NCBI RefSeq assembly: GCF_006965485.1
Contig: NZ_CP041360.1
Coordinates: 6,676,501 to 6,740,500, forward strand
DNA length: 64,000 nt
Direction of reading: 5' to 3'
Origin: Spirosoma sp. KCTC 42546
GTDB taxonomy: Bacteria; Bacteroidota; Bacteroidia; Cytophagales; Spirosomataceae
Part shown: piece after piece, positions 1-9,713 of the stretch
Layout: each line of letters starts with the position of its first letter
Numbering within the stretch: the first letter of the stretch is position 1
Made by a program: the position numbers and the translations under genes
The notes under the pieces: model-generated
Database searches by the model: none
What the model saw: only the letters and a program-made list of their open reading frames with translations
What the model was told of the DNA's origin: nothing

Positions 1-1
1 T

Positions 2-1483
2 CTGGGGCTTACCTATCAAACTATTCGGGCCAAACTGGTTCGGGCTACGAGTGAGCAATTTGTGAACCGGCTGGAGCAAGTGTTTGATTTTCTGCGGATT
101 CTCATCACGCAGGGCCCAGCAGCTGCCTGGCAAAAAATACTGGAATATCTTGGCAATCTGCGTGATATGGTGCTCGACGGCGTTATCGCCTGGGTTCGAC
201 AGACAATTATCGGCCAGGCAATTATCCGGATTGCCAGTATGTTAAATCCGGCAGGGGCTGTTATTCAGGCCATCATAGCTACCTATAATACGGTGATGTT
301 CTTCATTGAACGAATCAACCAGATTGCCGCAGTGGTTGAATCGTATGTCGATTCAATTGCAGCCATCGCTGCCGGGAACATCGCTGCGGCCGCCAATCGG
401 GTTGAGGAAACCATGGGCCGTATGGTACCCGTTATCATTAGTTTTCTGGCCCGTTTGCTGGGTTTGGGTGGTATTTCCGATACCATTCGGAATACCATAG
501 CTCGTATTCGCCAGCCGGTTGATCGGGCAATGGACCGGGTCGTTGATTGGGTGGTAGCGCAGGGAAGACGGATAGTGGGGACAGTAGTAGGAGCAGGACA
601 ACGCGTGGCCGGAGCTGTATTAGGTTGGCTGGGTGTACGCAAGCCCTATACAGATGCTACTAACCAAACCCATACCCTTTATTTTGAAGGACGTGACCAG
701 AATGCTGAACTGATTGTAGCCTCGCGTCCGCGTCCGGTACTGGACTTCCTGAACGAAGTGGTCACCGCCGATTCATCAAAACGCCCGATTGCCGAGCAGG
801 CCCGCGAAAAAATACGGAATGTAAATCGAATTAAGCGGGACACAACCTTAACAGATGCCCAGAAACAAACACAAGTTGATGCTGAATTAACCGCCCTAGG
901 GGCAATTCTACACGGGCTGAGCGATAGTTCTGATTTCTTCGCCCCACCCCTACCGAACCGAAGGAACCTCCCACCTGATTTCGACGTGCGTAATGACTTA
1001 TACATTAATGGTAGTGGATTCGGCAGCGCTCGAACCAGCGTGGCTACGCAGGGAAAAGCGGCCATCATTAATAGCATCAAAGTAGTGCGGGACAATGGCT
1101 CCGAAGCTATTTGGCAACGTCTGGTGCGCGATGGGCAGGTAATGGAAGTATCAGGAGAAAAAGCTCGATACCGGGCAATGACCGATGCTCAAATTGCCAC
1201 TGATATTAATGGGCGAGCCTATGATGTGGATCATACTGAGCCACTGGCCAAGCATTGGAAAGATACTGGTTTCAACACCGATGATGGAGCGCGGCAACGT
1301 ACGGCAGGGAATTCGTCAAATTTGAAACTAATGCTTGCCTTCTATAACAGACAGGCAGGTGCAGATGGCCATCATTATGCCGACAAGTTTTATGTCGGGC
1401 CCAATTTTACCAGTCAATACAACAACAGTGGTGTAGGCGCGAAGAAACTAAAAGGGCAGCTTTTTGCCGGAGCGACGACCTAG
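2..1483 (+). CDS. eCIS effector-like protein with candidate HNH nuclease C-terminus (5' truncated)
   Basis: The reading frame is open to the left edge of the window, so the start lies outside; a GTG at 62 is internal. The visible part begins with a long Ala/Ile/Val-rich helical stretch of about 190 codons. This stretch resembles the central region of large DUF4157-type proteins found beside extracellular contractile injection systems. The C-terminal ~90 residues carry D-V-D-H-T-E-P-L-A-K-H-W, then N-S-S-N-L-K-L and a second His pair. That looks like an HNH/endonuclease-VII-type active site, so a nuclease toxin payload is plausible. The WD40-like gene starts 8 bp after the stop and the AAA+ ATPase follows, which supports an eCIS context. 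Family assignment is by pattern only; the nuclease call is inference. Confidence 0.55.
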   Translation: MGLTYQTIRAKLVRATSEQFVNRLEQVFDFLRILITQGPAAAWQKILEYLGNLRDMVLDGVIAWVRQTIIGQAIIRIASMLNPAGAVIQAIIATYNTVMFFIERINQIAAVVESYVDSIAAIAAGNIAAAANRVEETMGRMVPVIISFLARLLGLGGISDTIRNTIARIRQPVDRAMDRVVDWVVAQGRRIVGTVVGAGQRVAGAVLGWLGVRKPYTDATNQTHTLYFEGRDQNAELIVASRPRPVLDFLNEVVTADSSKRPIAEQAREKIRNVNRIKRDTTLTDAQKQTQVDAELTALGAILHGLSDSSDFFAPPLPNRRNLPPDFDVRNDLYINGSGFGSARTSVATQGKAAIINSIKVVRDNGSEAIWQRLVRDGQVMEVSGEKARYRAMTDAQIATDINGRAYDVDHTEPLAKHWKDTGFNTDDGARQRTAGNSSNLKLMLAFYNRQAGADGHHYADKFYVGPNFTSQYNNSGVGAKKLKGQLFAGATT

Positions 1484-1491
1484 CATAAGGT

Positions 1492-2400
1492 ATGAAAAAA
1501 GACGCTATTTTACACTATCAATCGGTGTCACGCACACCGGTCAACGCACTTGCCCTGACTACCAAAGGGCAATGGCTGGCGATGGCGCAGGATTATCGGA
1601 AAGAAGGAAACCCTACCCTAACGATCTTTTCACAGAAAACTCCCGATAAACCGCAGTGGATAGTAACGGAGGAGCAGAAAGTGAATAGCGTCCCGGCTGT
1701 TTACATATCAGGAACCAGTCAATTGATTTATCTGGTAAATGCCCCCGATACTTCCTGGCAGCTCGTCGTTAGCTCAATTGAACATCCGTCGCAACAGCTG
1801 GCAGCCCAATTGCCTGTTTCGCAGAAAGTACCATTTTTGTTTATAGACAATAATCAAATCTGGGTGATCGTATCGAACGAGGTTATGGCTTACAACATAG
1901 CAACTTTACAACTTACTACTACATATTCATTTTCAGTAGCTTCTGGTTTAACGGTTACCGATGGTAGGCAGCTATGGCGCGCGGATAAAGACGGCCTACA
2001 GGTAGCGCTCCTTACCAATGGTAAATTTACACCTGTTGCATCTGGGTTAGTTCTGAGTCAGCTCCGCGTATCGGCAAGCTTTATTTGGGGTGTTGGCGAG
2101 TTTGGCCAGGGCCTGTTTGGATGGCAGAAAACGGGCCAACCGCTGCCCACCAGTAACGTGGTCAATAATCATGAAGCTACTGTTACCACCTTTGCCGTCA
2201 GTCCCGATGAGCGCAGGATTGCATTTGGAAATGCATCCGGTTACGTCACGGTAGTGGAGCGTAAGACGGGCAAACAACACTGGGGCCGTCGGTTGCACAA
2301 AGGTCACGTATCCGCTATTACATTTAGTCCCGATGGAAATTGGCTAGCCACGGGTGGTAGTGCGGGCGATGCAACGATAATTCAACTAGATCATGACTGA
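1492..2400 (+). CDS. WD40-like beta-propeller protein of the eCIS locus
   Basis: 302 residues with no signal peptide. The last ~80 residues contain two recognisable WD40-type blades: V-T-T-F-A-V-S-P-D-E-R-R-I-A-F-G-N, and G-H-V-S-A-I-T-F-S-P-D-G-N-W-L-A-T-G-G. The earlier blades are degenerate. Such propellers usually act as protein-interaction scaffolds. The gene starts 8 bp after the upstream effector-like gene, and its stop overlaps the ATG of the AAA+ ATPase (ATGA-type overlap at 2393-2400). The three genes are therefore almost certainly co-transcribed and translationally coupled. A role in the injection system is inferred from position, not from any specific motif. Confidence 0.7.
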   Translation: MKKDAILHYQSVSRTPVNALALTTKGQWLAMAQDYRKEGNPTLTIFSQKTPDKPQWIVTEEQKVNSVPAVYISGTSQLIYLVNAPDTSWQLVVSSIEHPSQQLAAQLPVSQKVPFLFIDNNQIWVIVSNEVMAYNIATLQLTTTYSFSVASGLTVTDGRQLWRADKDGLQVALLTNGKFTPVASGLVLSQLRVSASFIWGVGEFGQGLFGWQKTGQPLPTSNVVNNHEATVTTFAVSPDERRIAFGNASGYVTVVERKTGKQHWGRRLHKGHVSAITFSPDGNWLATGGSAGDATIIQLDHD

Positions 2401-3751
2401 ACTGATTGCGCCACATATGACAACCATGCCAGAGCAGTCCGATCCACTCCATCTTGGTATTGGCTTTCTGCGGGCGTTTGTTCGCTGGCGACTATGTCGA
2501 CATAAGGGTTCGATCGAAACCCGACCGGTACTTCCCGATCTTCAGCGGGAAGTACCAACTGTATTATCGCAGCTTATTGCAGCAGCACAGCTTGATGAAG
2601 CAGAATTGATTATTCTGCTCCTTACGCTTATTCCTCACCTGCAACCCGGTTTTTTCGATACCATCATTCGTGAGCACCTGCCCGATGGTGGGGAGTTTCC
2701 GGAATTCGGTGGGGTGCGTGGCACTAGCCACCGGGGACTGCTGCCCACCGGCGAAACCGCTCTGTTCATTCTGGCCGGTAACGATCTTGAAAAACGATTG
2801 ATGCTGTATGATCTGTTCAGTTCCGATCATTTTTTTGCCCGCGAACGGATTCTGTATCTCGAAGACGTAAAACCTGGCGAACCACGCCTGAGTGGTCGGC
2901 TTATTCTCGACCCCGATTATGTGGAGTTGTTTACCACCGGACGTGTGTCTGCCCCGGCCATGAGCATGCACTTCCCGGCGCAACGAATCAGCACCGATAT
3001 GGAATGGAATGACCTGGTATTACCCACACCGATCTTCACCCAAATTCGCGATATCGAACACTGGATTCATCATTACGACACATTACGCACAGAGTGGCAG
3101 ATGAGCCATCGGCTGAAACCCGGTTATCGCGTGCTCTTTTACGGCCCACCCGGCACGGGCAAAACGCTGACGGCCACTTTACTAGGCAAATACACCAATC
3201 GGGATGTCTATCGGGTAGATCTGTCGCTGGTAGTTTCCAAATACATCGGCGAAACGGAGAAGAATCTGGCCAATCTTTTCGATAAAGCCCACGCTAAAAA
3301 CTGGATTCTATTCTTCGATGAAGCCGATGCCCTTTTTGGTAAACGAACTGAGACCCGCGATGCCCACGACCGCTATGCGAATCAGGAAGTGGCATTTTTA
3401 TTACAGAAGATTGAAGAGTTCGATGGGCTGGTTATTCTGGCTTCTAACCTAAAAAATAATATCGACCCGGCGTTTGCCCGGCGGTTTCAGGCCATGATTC
3501 ATTTCCCGCTGCCCAATGCAACCGAACGCCTGGTGCTCTGGCAAAAAAGTATACCAAGCGCTGTTAGATTAGACCCGGAACTCCCTGTCGAGCATCTGTC
3601 AGGACGTTACGAACTTTCGGGTGCTGCTATTTTGAATATTGTTCAATTTTGCTCCTTGCGGGCTTTGAGTCGGCAGGAGGACATATTGACTGCGACTGAT
3701 GTTATTGAAGGAATCCGGCTGGAATTTCAAAAGGAAGGGAAGCTGGTCTAG
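2393..3751 (+). CDS. AAA+ ATPase, eCIS-associated type
   Basis: 452 residues. The N-terminal ~200 residues are helical and family-specific. A single AAA+ module follows: Walker A G-P-P-G-T-G-K-T at residues 251-258, Walker B F-F-D-E-A-D at 307-312, sensor-like L-A-S-N-L-K-N, and an Arg-finger segment F-A-R-R-F. The module is followed by a small C-terminal lid domain. Length and layout fit the single-module ATPase found in Afp/PVC/MAC-type contractile injection loci, where it is thought to assist assembly or loading. It overlaps the WD40-like gene by 8 bp and converges with the minus-strand gene 20 bp downstream, so it is the last gene of the locus. The AAA+ call is firm; the eCIS subtype is an inference from sequence style and neighbours. 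Confidence 0.8.
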   Translation: MTELIAPHMTTMPEQSDPLHLGIGFLRAFVRWRLCRHKGSIETRPVLPDLQREVPTVLSQLIAAAQLDEAELIILLLTLIPHLQPGFFDTIIREHLPDGGEFPEFGGVRGTSHRGLLPTGETALFILAGNDLEKRLMLYDLFSSDHFFARERILYLEDVKPGEPRLSGRLILDPDYVELFTTGRVSAPAMSMHFPAQRISTDMEWNDLVLPTPIFTQIRDIEHWIHHYDTLRTEWQMSHRLKPGYRVLFYGPPGTGKTLTATLLGKYTNRDVYRVDLSLVVSKYIGETEKNLANLFDKAHAKNWILFFDEADALFGKRTETRDAHDRYANQEVAFLLQKIEEFDGLVILASNLKNNIDPAFARRFQAMIHFPLPNATERLVLWQKSIPSAVRLDPELPVEHLSGRYELSGAAILNIVQFCSLRALSRQEDILTATDVIEGIRLEFQKEGKLV

Positions 3752-3770
3752 CTCTTCCAGCAGCATGAAA

Positions 3771-4916
3771 TTAAAGCATCTTACCCGGTAAAGAAATCAA
3801 TGTGTGCTCCGGTTTATAATGCACTTTACGCGTCCGGCCAAAGCCGCCCAGGCCAATTTGTAGATTGAAGAGGCCACCCGAAAAGGGTTTCGCATCCAGG
3901 ATAGGGCTGTAGGATAGTTTTGTCCGCACAAACCAGAAGCTATTTTCTGATAGATCAGGTTTTCGGGTATTATCGCCCAGTTTAATATCGAATACAAGCC
4001 CGAGTATGGGTGAATGTGTCAGTAAAGACAGGCCTTTGTAGCGTTCATCCTTCCGATCGCGGGGCGACATATCGAACAGCAGGTAGCCAACGTACGGAAT
4101 TACACGGCTTCGTGGTCCATCGTAGACAACCCGGCCCAGCCCCAGCTCGAACAACATAGGGCTTATGGGCATGTCCTTTTCCCACTTTTGATTATTATGC
4201 CAAAACTCCTCCCGAATCGTACCGTTATAGAGGGTTGGATGCAACATCAGCATCGTTCGCTGAAAGGCAATATCAATGCCGAATACAACGCCTGCCGATG
4301 GATTCAGCGTTTGCCCAAGTGACCCCGTTGGCAAAATACCTCCCCCACCGAAAAATACGCCATAGCCAATTTTCGATGCGCTGAAGGTAGTTACTAAATC
4401 AGGTGTATCATACAGGCGAATAGCAATCTGTTTTTCCCATTTTTGCAGAGCCTCTAAGTCATCGCCCCCGCCCGTTTCGGACCGAAACCGATTGACCTCC
4501 GCCCCCAACTCAGAGTTGGTCAGGTATTCAATCTGCCGGGCTTGCTGCTTAAATCGGCGGTCGGCCCCAAGAGCAATTAATTTGGCCTGCATTAGGCGGG
4601 TATGCACCTCTACCAGATCAAACAATATTTGATTATAGGCCAGTGTTCGCTCATTCCGGGCAGTTTCCGACACCCACGACAGGTTACGAAACATCAGACA
4701 AAACGACTCAATTGCGGGCTGGCTCCAGATAGAGGTTGGGCGGACTTCGTAGCCTATTTGATAATAAAATTCGGAGCCGCCTAAACCGGGTTGAGTAGGC
4801 GAATGGAAATCGGCCAATTGTAAACGTCTAGTCGCGCTCCAGTGCAGCGTGTCGATAGTTACCTGCGCTGAACCGAGCAGGGGAGACAGTAACAATAGCA
4901 GGAGCAGGCGTTTCAT
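3771..4916 (-). CDS. exported protein of unknown function
   Basis: 381 residues starting with a clear signal peptide (M-K-R-L-L-L-L-L-L-L-S-P-L-L-G-S-A-Q). The first mature half is helical and charged. The second half is rich in Gly, Tyr and alternating hydrophobics (for example G-Y-G-V-F-F-G-G-G-G-I and F-S-G-G-L-F-N-L-Q-I-G-L-G-G-F-G). That would suit strands of an outer-membrane barrel or a periplasmic sheet protein. I do not recognise the family. It is convergent with the AAA+ ATPase and lies upstream, on its own strand, of nothing obviously related, so it is probably not part of the eCIS locus. Confidence 0.65.
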   Translation of the reverse strand: MKRLLLLLLLSPLLGSAQVTIDTLHWSATRRLQLADFHSPTQPGLGGSEFYYQIGYEVRPTSIWSQPAIESFCLMFRNLSWVSETARNERTLAYNQILFDLVEVHTRLMQAKLIALGADRRFKQQARQIEYLTNSELGAEVNRFRSETGGGDDLEALQKWEKQIAIRLYDTPDLVTTFSASKIGYGVFFGGGGILPTGSLGQTLNPSAGVVFGIDIAFQRTMLMLHPTLYNGTIREEFWHNNQKWEKDMPISPMLFELGLGRVVYDGPRSRVIPYVGYLLFDMSPRDRKDERYKGLSLLTHSPILGLVFDIKLGDNTRKPDLSENSFWFVRTKLSYSPILDAKPFSGGLFNLQIGLGGFGRTRKVHYKPEHTLISLPGKML

Positions 4917-4958
4917 AGGCGTACGTGCAAATGAAGCATAAAGGTATTAATAAGTACC

Positions 4959-5537
4959 TTATAACAAGTCACTTAGTATTAATTCAAAACCAGGTAGAAC
5001 AATCTCTCCATCTAGTATATCCGCAAAATTCACTACTTCAGGATCACGTTCAGGTCGATAAATGGTTGTTTGTTGACTAAACGGATCAATTACCCAACCC
5101 AATCGAACACCATTCTGCAGGTATTTTTCCATTTTAGCGGGTAGGGTGTACTTTTCACTTACGTCCGACATAAGCTCAATGACAAAGTCAGGGCAAACCT
5201 GAGCAAAATTATCTTTCTCAATTTCAGAAAGAGCGTTCCATCGCTCATTACTCACCCAAGCGACATAAGGTACTCGTACTGAGGTATCAGGCAAGGTAAA
5301 ACCACCATTTGACTCTGTAACAATACCTGCTTTATGTTGACGGTTCCACAGATACACTTCTGCCGCAAGATCAAGATTTCTAATACTGGTTCGGCTTCCG
5401 GTAGGCATTTCAATGTAAATTTGTCCGTTCTCATCGCGTTCTAACCGCAAATCAGGATTTGCCTGACAGAAAGCGTAAAATTCATTGTCAGTCAGGCGGT
5501 CATCCCGGCGGATTGTGGGATTTAGCGGGAATATCAT
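4959..5537 (-). CDS. Uma2 family (DUF820) restriction-endonuclease-fold protein
   Basis: 192 residues from the ATG at 5537. An in-frame extension upstream to 5660 exists but runs through the ahcY terminator hairpin and lacks family character, so the shorter start is chosen. Family features seen are the early L-T-D-x-E-F-Y-x-F-C and the central G-S-R-T-S-I-R-N-L-D-L. These are followed by P-D-F-V-I-E-L-M-S and K-M-x-x-Y-L-Q-N-G-V-R-L-G-W-V-I-D-P. The last two carry the Asp/Glu/Lys residues of the PD-(D/E)XK-like core. Uma2 proteins are widespread in Cyanobacteria and Bacteroidota and their cellular role is not established. Confidence 0.8.
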   Translation of the reverse strand: MIFPLNPTIRRDDRLTDNEFYAFCQANPDLRLERDENGQIYIEMPTGSRTSIRNLDLAAEVYLWNRQHKAGIVTESNGGFTLPDTSVRVPYVAWVSNERWNALSEIEKDNFAQVCPDFVIELMSDVSEKYTLPAKMEKYLQNGVRLGWVIDPFSQQTTIYRPERDPEVVNFADILDGEIVLPGFELILSDLL

Positions 5538-5581
5538 GGTCGAGCGTCGTTTCCTTGTGTCAATACTAACAAATTTAATGC

Positions 5582-5613
5582 AAAAAAGCGCGGCCTCGTT
5601 TCCGAAGCCGCGC
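5582..5613 (-). terminator. rho-independent terminator of ahcY
   Basis: On the minus strand an 11-bp stem with one mismatch (GCGCGGCTTCG pairing across a short loop) is followed by six U residues, 66 bp past the ahcY stop codon. It lies upstream of the Uma2 gene and separates the two transcripts. Confidence 0.8.
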
Positions 5614-5678
5614 GTAGTGATGTTTGCTATAAGATAGTTAATGTAGGATATACCATACATCTTACATCCTATATTCTT

Positions 5679-6989
5679 TTAGTACCGATACATTTCTGAC
5701 TTGAACGGACCTGACATGGGTACACCAATATAGTCGGCCTGCTCCTGCGCGAGTGGCTCCAGTTTAGCACCCACGTGAGCCAGGTGTAAGGCAGCTACTT
5801 TCTCATCAAGAATTTTTGGCAATACGTATACTTTATTCTCGTATTTATCCGAGTTAGCCCACAGCTCCAATTGCGCCAGTGTCTGGTTCGAGAACGAGCA
5901 CGACATCACAAACGAAGGGTGGCCCATTGCACAGCCCAGATTCACCAACCGGCCTTCGGCCAGTACGATGATTTCTTTGCCATCGACTTCGTACATATCA
6001 ACCTGTGGCTTGATCTGGCTCTTCGAGTGACCGTAGTTTTCATTCAACCAGGCCATATCAATTTCGTTGTCGAAGTGGCCAATGTTACACACAATGGCTT
6101 TGTCGCGCATGGCTTTGAAATGCCGGTCTTTAATAATCCGAACGTTACCAGTAGCCGTTACAAAAATCTGCGCACGGGGAACTGCTTCATCCATCGGAAT
6201 TACTTCAAAGCCATCCATAGCAGCCTGTAGCGCACAGATTGGGTCAATTTCCGTTACCAGAACCCGGCAACCTGCACCCCGTAGTGACTCAGCCGAACCC
6301 TTACCTACATCGCCATAACCAGCCACAACAGCCACTTTACCAGCCAGCATCAAATCGGTAGCCCGACGGATCGCATCAACCAGTGACTCACGGCAACCGT
6401 ATTTGTTATCAAATTTCGATTTCGTAACGGAATCATTTACGTTGATAGCAGGCAGGTGCAGCGTCCCATTCTTCATCCGCTCGTATAGGCGGTGAACACC
6501 CGTTGTCGTTTCTTCCGACAGGCCTTTGATGTTCTGAATCAACTCAGGATATACATCGAACACCATGTTGGTCAGGTCACCACCATCGTCAAGAATCATG
6601 TTGAGTGGCTGACGATCTTCGCCGAAGAACAATGTTTGCTCGATGCACCAGTTGAATTCTTCTTCGTTCATTCCTTTCCAGGCATACACTGGAATCCCGG
6701 CAGCCGCAATGGCAGCAGCAGCATGGTCCTGTGTCGAAAAAATGTTACAGGACGACCAGGTTACATCGGCACCCAATTCCACCAAGGTTTCGATAAGAAC
6801 GGCGGTCTGGATAGTCATGTGGAGGCATCCGGCAATCCGGGCACCTTTGAGTGGCTGCGATGGGCCATATTCAGCACGAAGGGCCATCAGGCCGGGCATT
6901 TCGGCTTCGGCAAGTTTGATTTCCTTGCGGCCCCACTCGGCCAGCGCGATGTCCTTAACCTTGTAAGGAACGTAGGTTGATGTTTCCAT
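5679..6989 (-). CDS. ahcY: adenosylhomocysteinase (S-adenosyl-L-homocysteine hydrolase)
   Basis: 436 residues, the usual length for the bacterial enzyme. It hydrolyses S-adenosylhomocysteine to adenosine and homocysteine in the cytoplasm, with bound NAD, and so relieves product inhibition of SAM-dependent methyltransferases. Recognisable signatures are [12 protein letters not shown] near residue 54, the [14 protein letters not shown] substrate motif, D-D-G-G-D-L-T, and the NAD-binding G-Y-G-D-V-G-K-G at 224-231. The protein ends in the typical K-S-x-x-Y-R-Y. It is apparently monocistronic: a 226-bp gap upstream and a terminator hairpin downstream. On the minus strand TATTTTTG at 7091-7084 matches the Bacteroidota -7 promoter element, but I see no well-spaced -33 box. 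Confidence 0.97.
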   Translation of the reverse strand: METSTYVPYKVKDIALAEWGRKEIKLAEAEMPGLMALRAEYGPSQPLKGARIAGCLHMTIQTAVLIETLVELGADVTWSSCNIFSTQDHAAAAIAAAGIPVYAWKGMNEEEFNWCIEQTLFFGEDRQPLNMILDDGGDLTNMVFDVYPELIQNIKGLSEETTTGVHRLYERMKNGTLHLPAINVNDSVTKSKFDNKYGCRESLVDAIRRATDLMLAGKVAVVAGYGDVGKGSAESLRGAGCRVLVTEIDPICALQAAMDGFEVIPMDEAVPRAQIFVTATGNVRIIKDRHFKAMRDKAIVCNIGHFDNEIDMAWLNENYGHSKSQIKPQVDMYEVDGKEIIVLAEGRLVNLGCAMGHPSFVMSCSFSNQTLAQLELWANSDKYENKVYVLPKILDEKVAALHLAHVGAKLEPLAQEQADYIGVPMSGPFKSEMYRY

Positions 6990-7216
6990 ATGGATTTTTA
7001 GCCGTGCGGGCGGCCCTGTTACGAAGGAATGGATATTCGTGATATCAGTATTACTTCGCGGCTTTTGGTTTCTTAGTAAAGTGCAAAAATAAGTAGTAGA
7101 CAGCAGAATCCCTACTTGAAATCAAACAGTTTAGCTTTTGGCGAACACAGCAACTTTCCCTGATTACAAAACCAGGAATTTACCAAGTCGGCGGTCTGTA
7201 CATTTAGTTAATGGTA

Positions 7217-9079
7217 TCACTTAACGGTAACTTGAAGCCGAGCCACTTTCCCATCCATCGTTGTTATAAGTACCTCCCGGTTTCCCAATGGGAAAATACG
7301 GTTCACCATGGCATTAGAAAGTTTATGCGCCCAGTTTACCCGGCGGGTCTGGCGGTCAACCGCATACAGTACCCCATCGTCTGTAGGAATAAAAATAATC
7401 CCATCCCGTTCGATGATAGGAGATGGACTGATTTCATAACCGTAGTTGCAGTTGACAAACCAGGCTGGTTGGGGACTGTCTGACCGGGTCGATAAGGCCC
7501 AGATCGTATCGGTCATGCACTTCACATAAACCAGCGATCCATCTTCGGAGAGTCCACTGGCCTCAAATCCTTTATGCTGATTCGTTTTCCAGATTTCCCG
7601 GCCATTGGTAGCATCAAGTGCGGTAACGGTCCGATCAGGTGTCTGTAGGAAAATCCGACCGTTCGTTAACAGGGGAATGCCAGCAGCTGGTGAGAAGTTT
7701 CGGCTTTTCCCATTGGTCCAGGTCCAGGCTGGCTGCCCTGTTTTCTTGTCAAGCGCGTAGAACGTTGACCCCCAGGAGCCGAAATAAATTTTCTGTTTAT
7801 CGGCAATAGGAACAGATTCAACAAAGCCATGTACATCGCCAAACGTCCACTGCTCCGATCCGTCTTTCAGCGACAAGGCTCTGAACTTACCTTCAGAACT
7901 ACCCATGTATACAACATTCCCATCAATGAGCGGGCAGGCAACAATGGGTTTGCCCGTTTCAACCTTCCAGTTAAGTTTCCCATTTCGCTTATCGAGGCAA
8001 TAGATAGTGCCATCGGTAGAGGCAACAACCAGTCGGTTTTTCAGTATGGCGGGCGTCGAATAAATCTTGCCTTCTGTTGCCAATCGCCATTTTACAGAGC
8101 CATCGGTTAACGACAGCGCCACCAGTTGACCTCTGGTATTGGGGTAAAAACAAGTCGTTTTATCGGCAATGATACCCGCGCCTATATCACTGCTATCCTG
8201 CTTTTCCCAGACGGCTTGTACGTTTGCATACCGCTCATTAAGCTGGTACGATGGCCGCGGATAGTGTTTTGAGTCCTGACGGAATCGGTGGTTCTGGAGT
8301 AAGACCGTTCGCCAGGGGGCTTCGGTTCGTCCTTCTACAGGGCCAACGCTTGGTGTCCGAACGGAAAAGGTCATTGTGTCATTCCGAATCGTGACCAGAT
8401 TGTACCCGCCAACTGCATCTTTTGCCCGTAAGTTTGAGCGGCCCATGGTAGCCGGAATACCCTCGGCATCCATCGCCTGATTGGCATGACCATGGCCGCA
8501 CAGCGTGGCCTGTATGTTCGTCTTTTTCAGGTCGTCAATGAGAAGGTACCAGTTAGCGAGGGCATCATCGAGCGGGTAATGGTTCATGAAAATCACCGGT
8601 CGGTCGGAGCCTTTCAGTTTTTCAACTTCAGACCGGAGCCACAGCACATCTTCCCGGGCAACCAGCCCCGGCGACATCCGCATATTAGGGCCACTGCCAC
8701 AACCAATGAAACGATAGTTGCCAAAATCGAAGGCAAACCGTTCACTCCCAAACACCTTCCGAAAACTGTTACAGCCATTCTCCGACCACTTTGTATCGTG
8801 ATTGCCCGGAAAAATGTACCATTTCTTCGTCAGGCCATCCAGAATTCGTTTAGCTGTGTTGAGCTCCTGTTCAGTACCAAAATCAGTAACATCCCCGGTG
8901 ACAACGACAAAATCAATACCGGGTAGTGCGTTTATATCATTGACCGTTCGTTGCAGGTCTTCGGCGGCCGTTTCGGGAGCACCAACGTGTGTATCGGTCA
9001 CGAATGCGAACCGAATGGATTGGGCCACACTGCGGCTATCGATAAGAAAGAATAAAGCCAGAAAAAATAGTTGTTTCAT
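7217..9079 (-). CDS. exported metallophosphatase fused to a PQQ-type beta-propeller
   Basis: 620 residues with signal peptide (cleavage after S-V-A-Q). Residues 22-240 form a calcineurin-like phosphoesterase. Metal-binding motifs are D-T-H at 29-31, G-D at 62-63, G-N-H-D at 92-95, N-H-Y-P, and G-H-G-H-A-N. The C-terminal ~330 residues are a quinoprotein-like propeller with repeated blades of the form G-x-L-x-W-K and Y-C-L-D-K-R-N-G-K-L-N-W-K. Such fusions are probably periplasmic or surface phosphodiesterases; the substrate is unknown. The RidA-like gene lies 32 bp upstream on the same strand, so the two are probably one operon. Confidence 0.88.
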   Translation of the reverse strand: MKQLFFLALFFLIDSRSVAQSIRFAFVTDTHVGAPETAAEDLQRTVNDINALPGIDFVVVTGDVTDFGTEQELNTAKRILDGLTKKWYIFPGNHDTKWSENGCNSFRKVFGSERFAFDFGNYRFIGCGSGPNMRMSPGLVAREDVLWLRSEVEKLKGSDRPVIFMNHYPLDDALANWYLLIDDLKKTNIQATLCGHGHANQAMDAEGIPATMGRSNLRAKDAVGGYNLVTIRNDTMTFSVRTPSVGPVEGRTEAPWRTVLLQNHRFRQDSKHYPRPSYQLNERYANVQAVWEKQDSSDIGAGIIADKTTCFYPNTRGQLVALSLTDGSVKWRLATEGKIYSTPAILKNRLVVASTDGTIYCLDKRNGKLNWKVETGKPIVACPLIDGNVVYMGSSEGKFRALSLKDGSEQWTFGDVHGFVESVPIADKQKIYFGSWGSTFYALDKKTGQPAWTWTNGKSRNFSPAAGIPLLTNGRIFLQTPDRTVTALDATNGREIWKTNQHKGFEASGLSEDGSLVYVKCMTDTIWALSTRSDSPQPAWFVNCNYGYEISPSPIIERDGIIFIPTDDGVLYAVDRQTRRVNWAHKLSNAMVNRIFPLGNREVLITTMDGKVARLQVTVK

Positions 9080-9111
9080 GAATGCTGAGTTCGTGGGTGT
9101 AGAAGCTGCCG

Positions 9112-9606
9112 TTACTTCAGGGCAACTATCGCTTCAATTTCAATCAATACATCTTTATCGTATAAGCCCTGTACCCCTACATACGTACTCGCAGGCGGAT
9201 TTGGCGAATCCACCGCACTGGCGGACCGGCCAGCGCTGGTAAAATACTGGCTTCGTATATCCCGTACAATACCGATCTTCTCGGCATCTGTGTTGACAAC
9301 ATAGGTCGTCGTTTTAATGACATCGGCAAAGGTAGCACCTACAGCTTCCAGTGCTATTTTGAGGTTTTCGAGTACTTGCTTTGTTTGTCCCCGAAAATCG
9401 CCTTTGTTTATGATTTCGCCTTTGGCATTCGCTGACACTTGCCCCGATATGTAGGCAATTCGACTCCCCTGTGTGACTACAATTTGGGTGTAATTTTTAG
9501 AAGTAGGCAGGCCGGGCGGGTTACTATACTGGAGCTGTTGAGCAACTGCCGCTTGGGTACCCAGCAGCGCACTTAAGAGGAGAATAAATTGGCGGACGGA
9601 GTTCAT
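9112..9606 (-). CDS. RidA family (YjgF/YER057c/UK114) protein with signal peptide
   Basis: 164 residues. After an N-terminal signal sequence (L-L-S-A-L-L-G-T-Q-A-A-V-A-Q) comes a complete RidA fold: the Y-S-x-x-V-type opening, Y-I-S-G-Q-V-S, Q-x-x-x-V-L-E-N-L-K, D-V-I-K-T-T-T-Y-V, a variant of the usual catalytic-Arg S-R strand (the S-A-V-D-S-P segment), and the closing V-L-I-E-I-E-A-I-V-A. Cytosolic RidA deaminates reactive enamines. An exported version suggests a different, unknown substrate. It shares its promoter region with the divergent MarR gene, whose inverted-repeat operator lies between them. Confidence 0.88.
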   Translation of the reverse strand: MNSVRQFILLLSALLGTQAAVAQQLQYSNPPGLPTSKNYTQIVVTQGSRIAYISGQVSANAKGEIINKGDFRGQTKQVLENLKIALEAVGATFADVIKTTTYVVNTDAEKIGIVRDIRSQYFTSAGRSASAVDSPNPPASTYVGVQGLYDKDVLIEIEAIVALK

Positions 9607-9713
9607 GAGGCTTCTTTTTTATGGCAAAGCTATCCAATGAGCCTGGAACGTCCTTGTATCGATGATCAGAAATAATTGAACGGTAGCTTGACTCGACTAA
9701 ACGTTTTTCATAA

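Noticed and set aside
5538..5660. Longer start for the Uma2-family gene
   Set aside because: The extension would translate the ahcY terminator hairpin and contains no Uma2 features.
6990..7216. Possible SAH or SAM riboswitch upstream of ahcY
   Set aside because: I could not find the conserved core or a convincing set of pairing stems in this 226-bp stretch.
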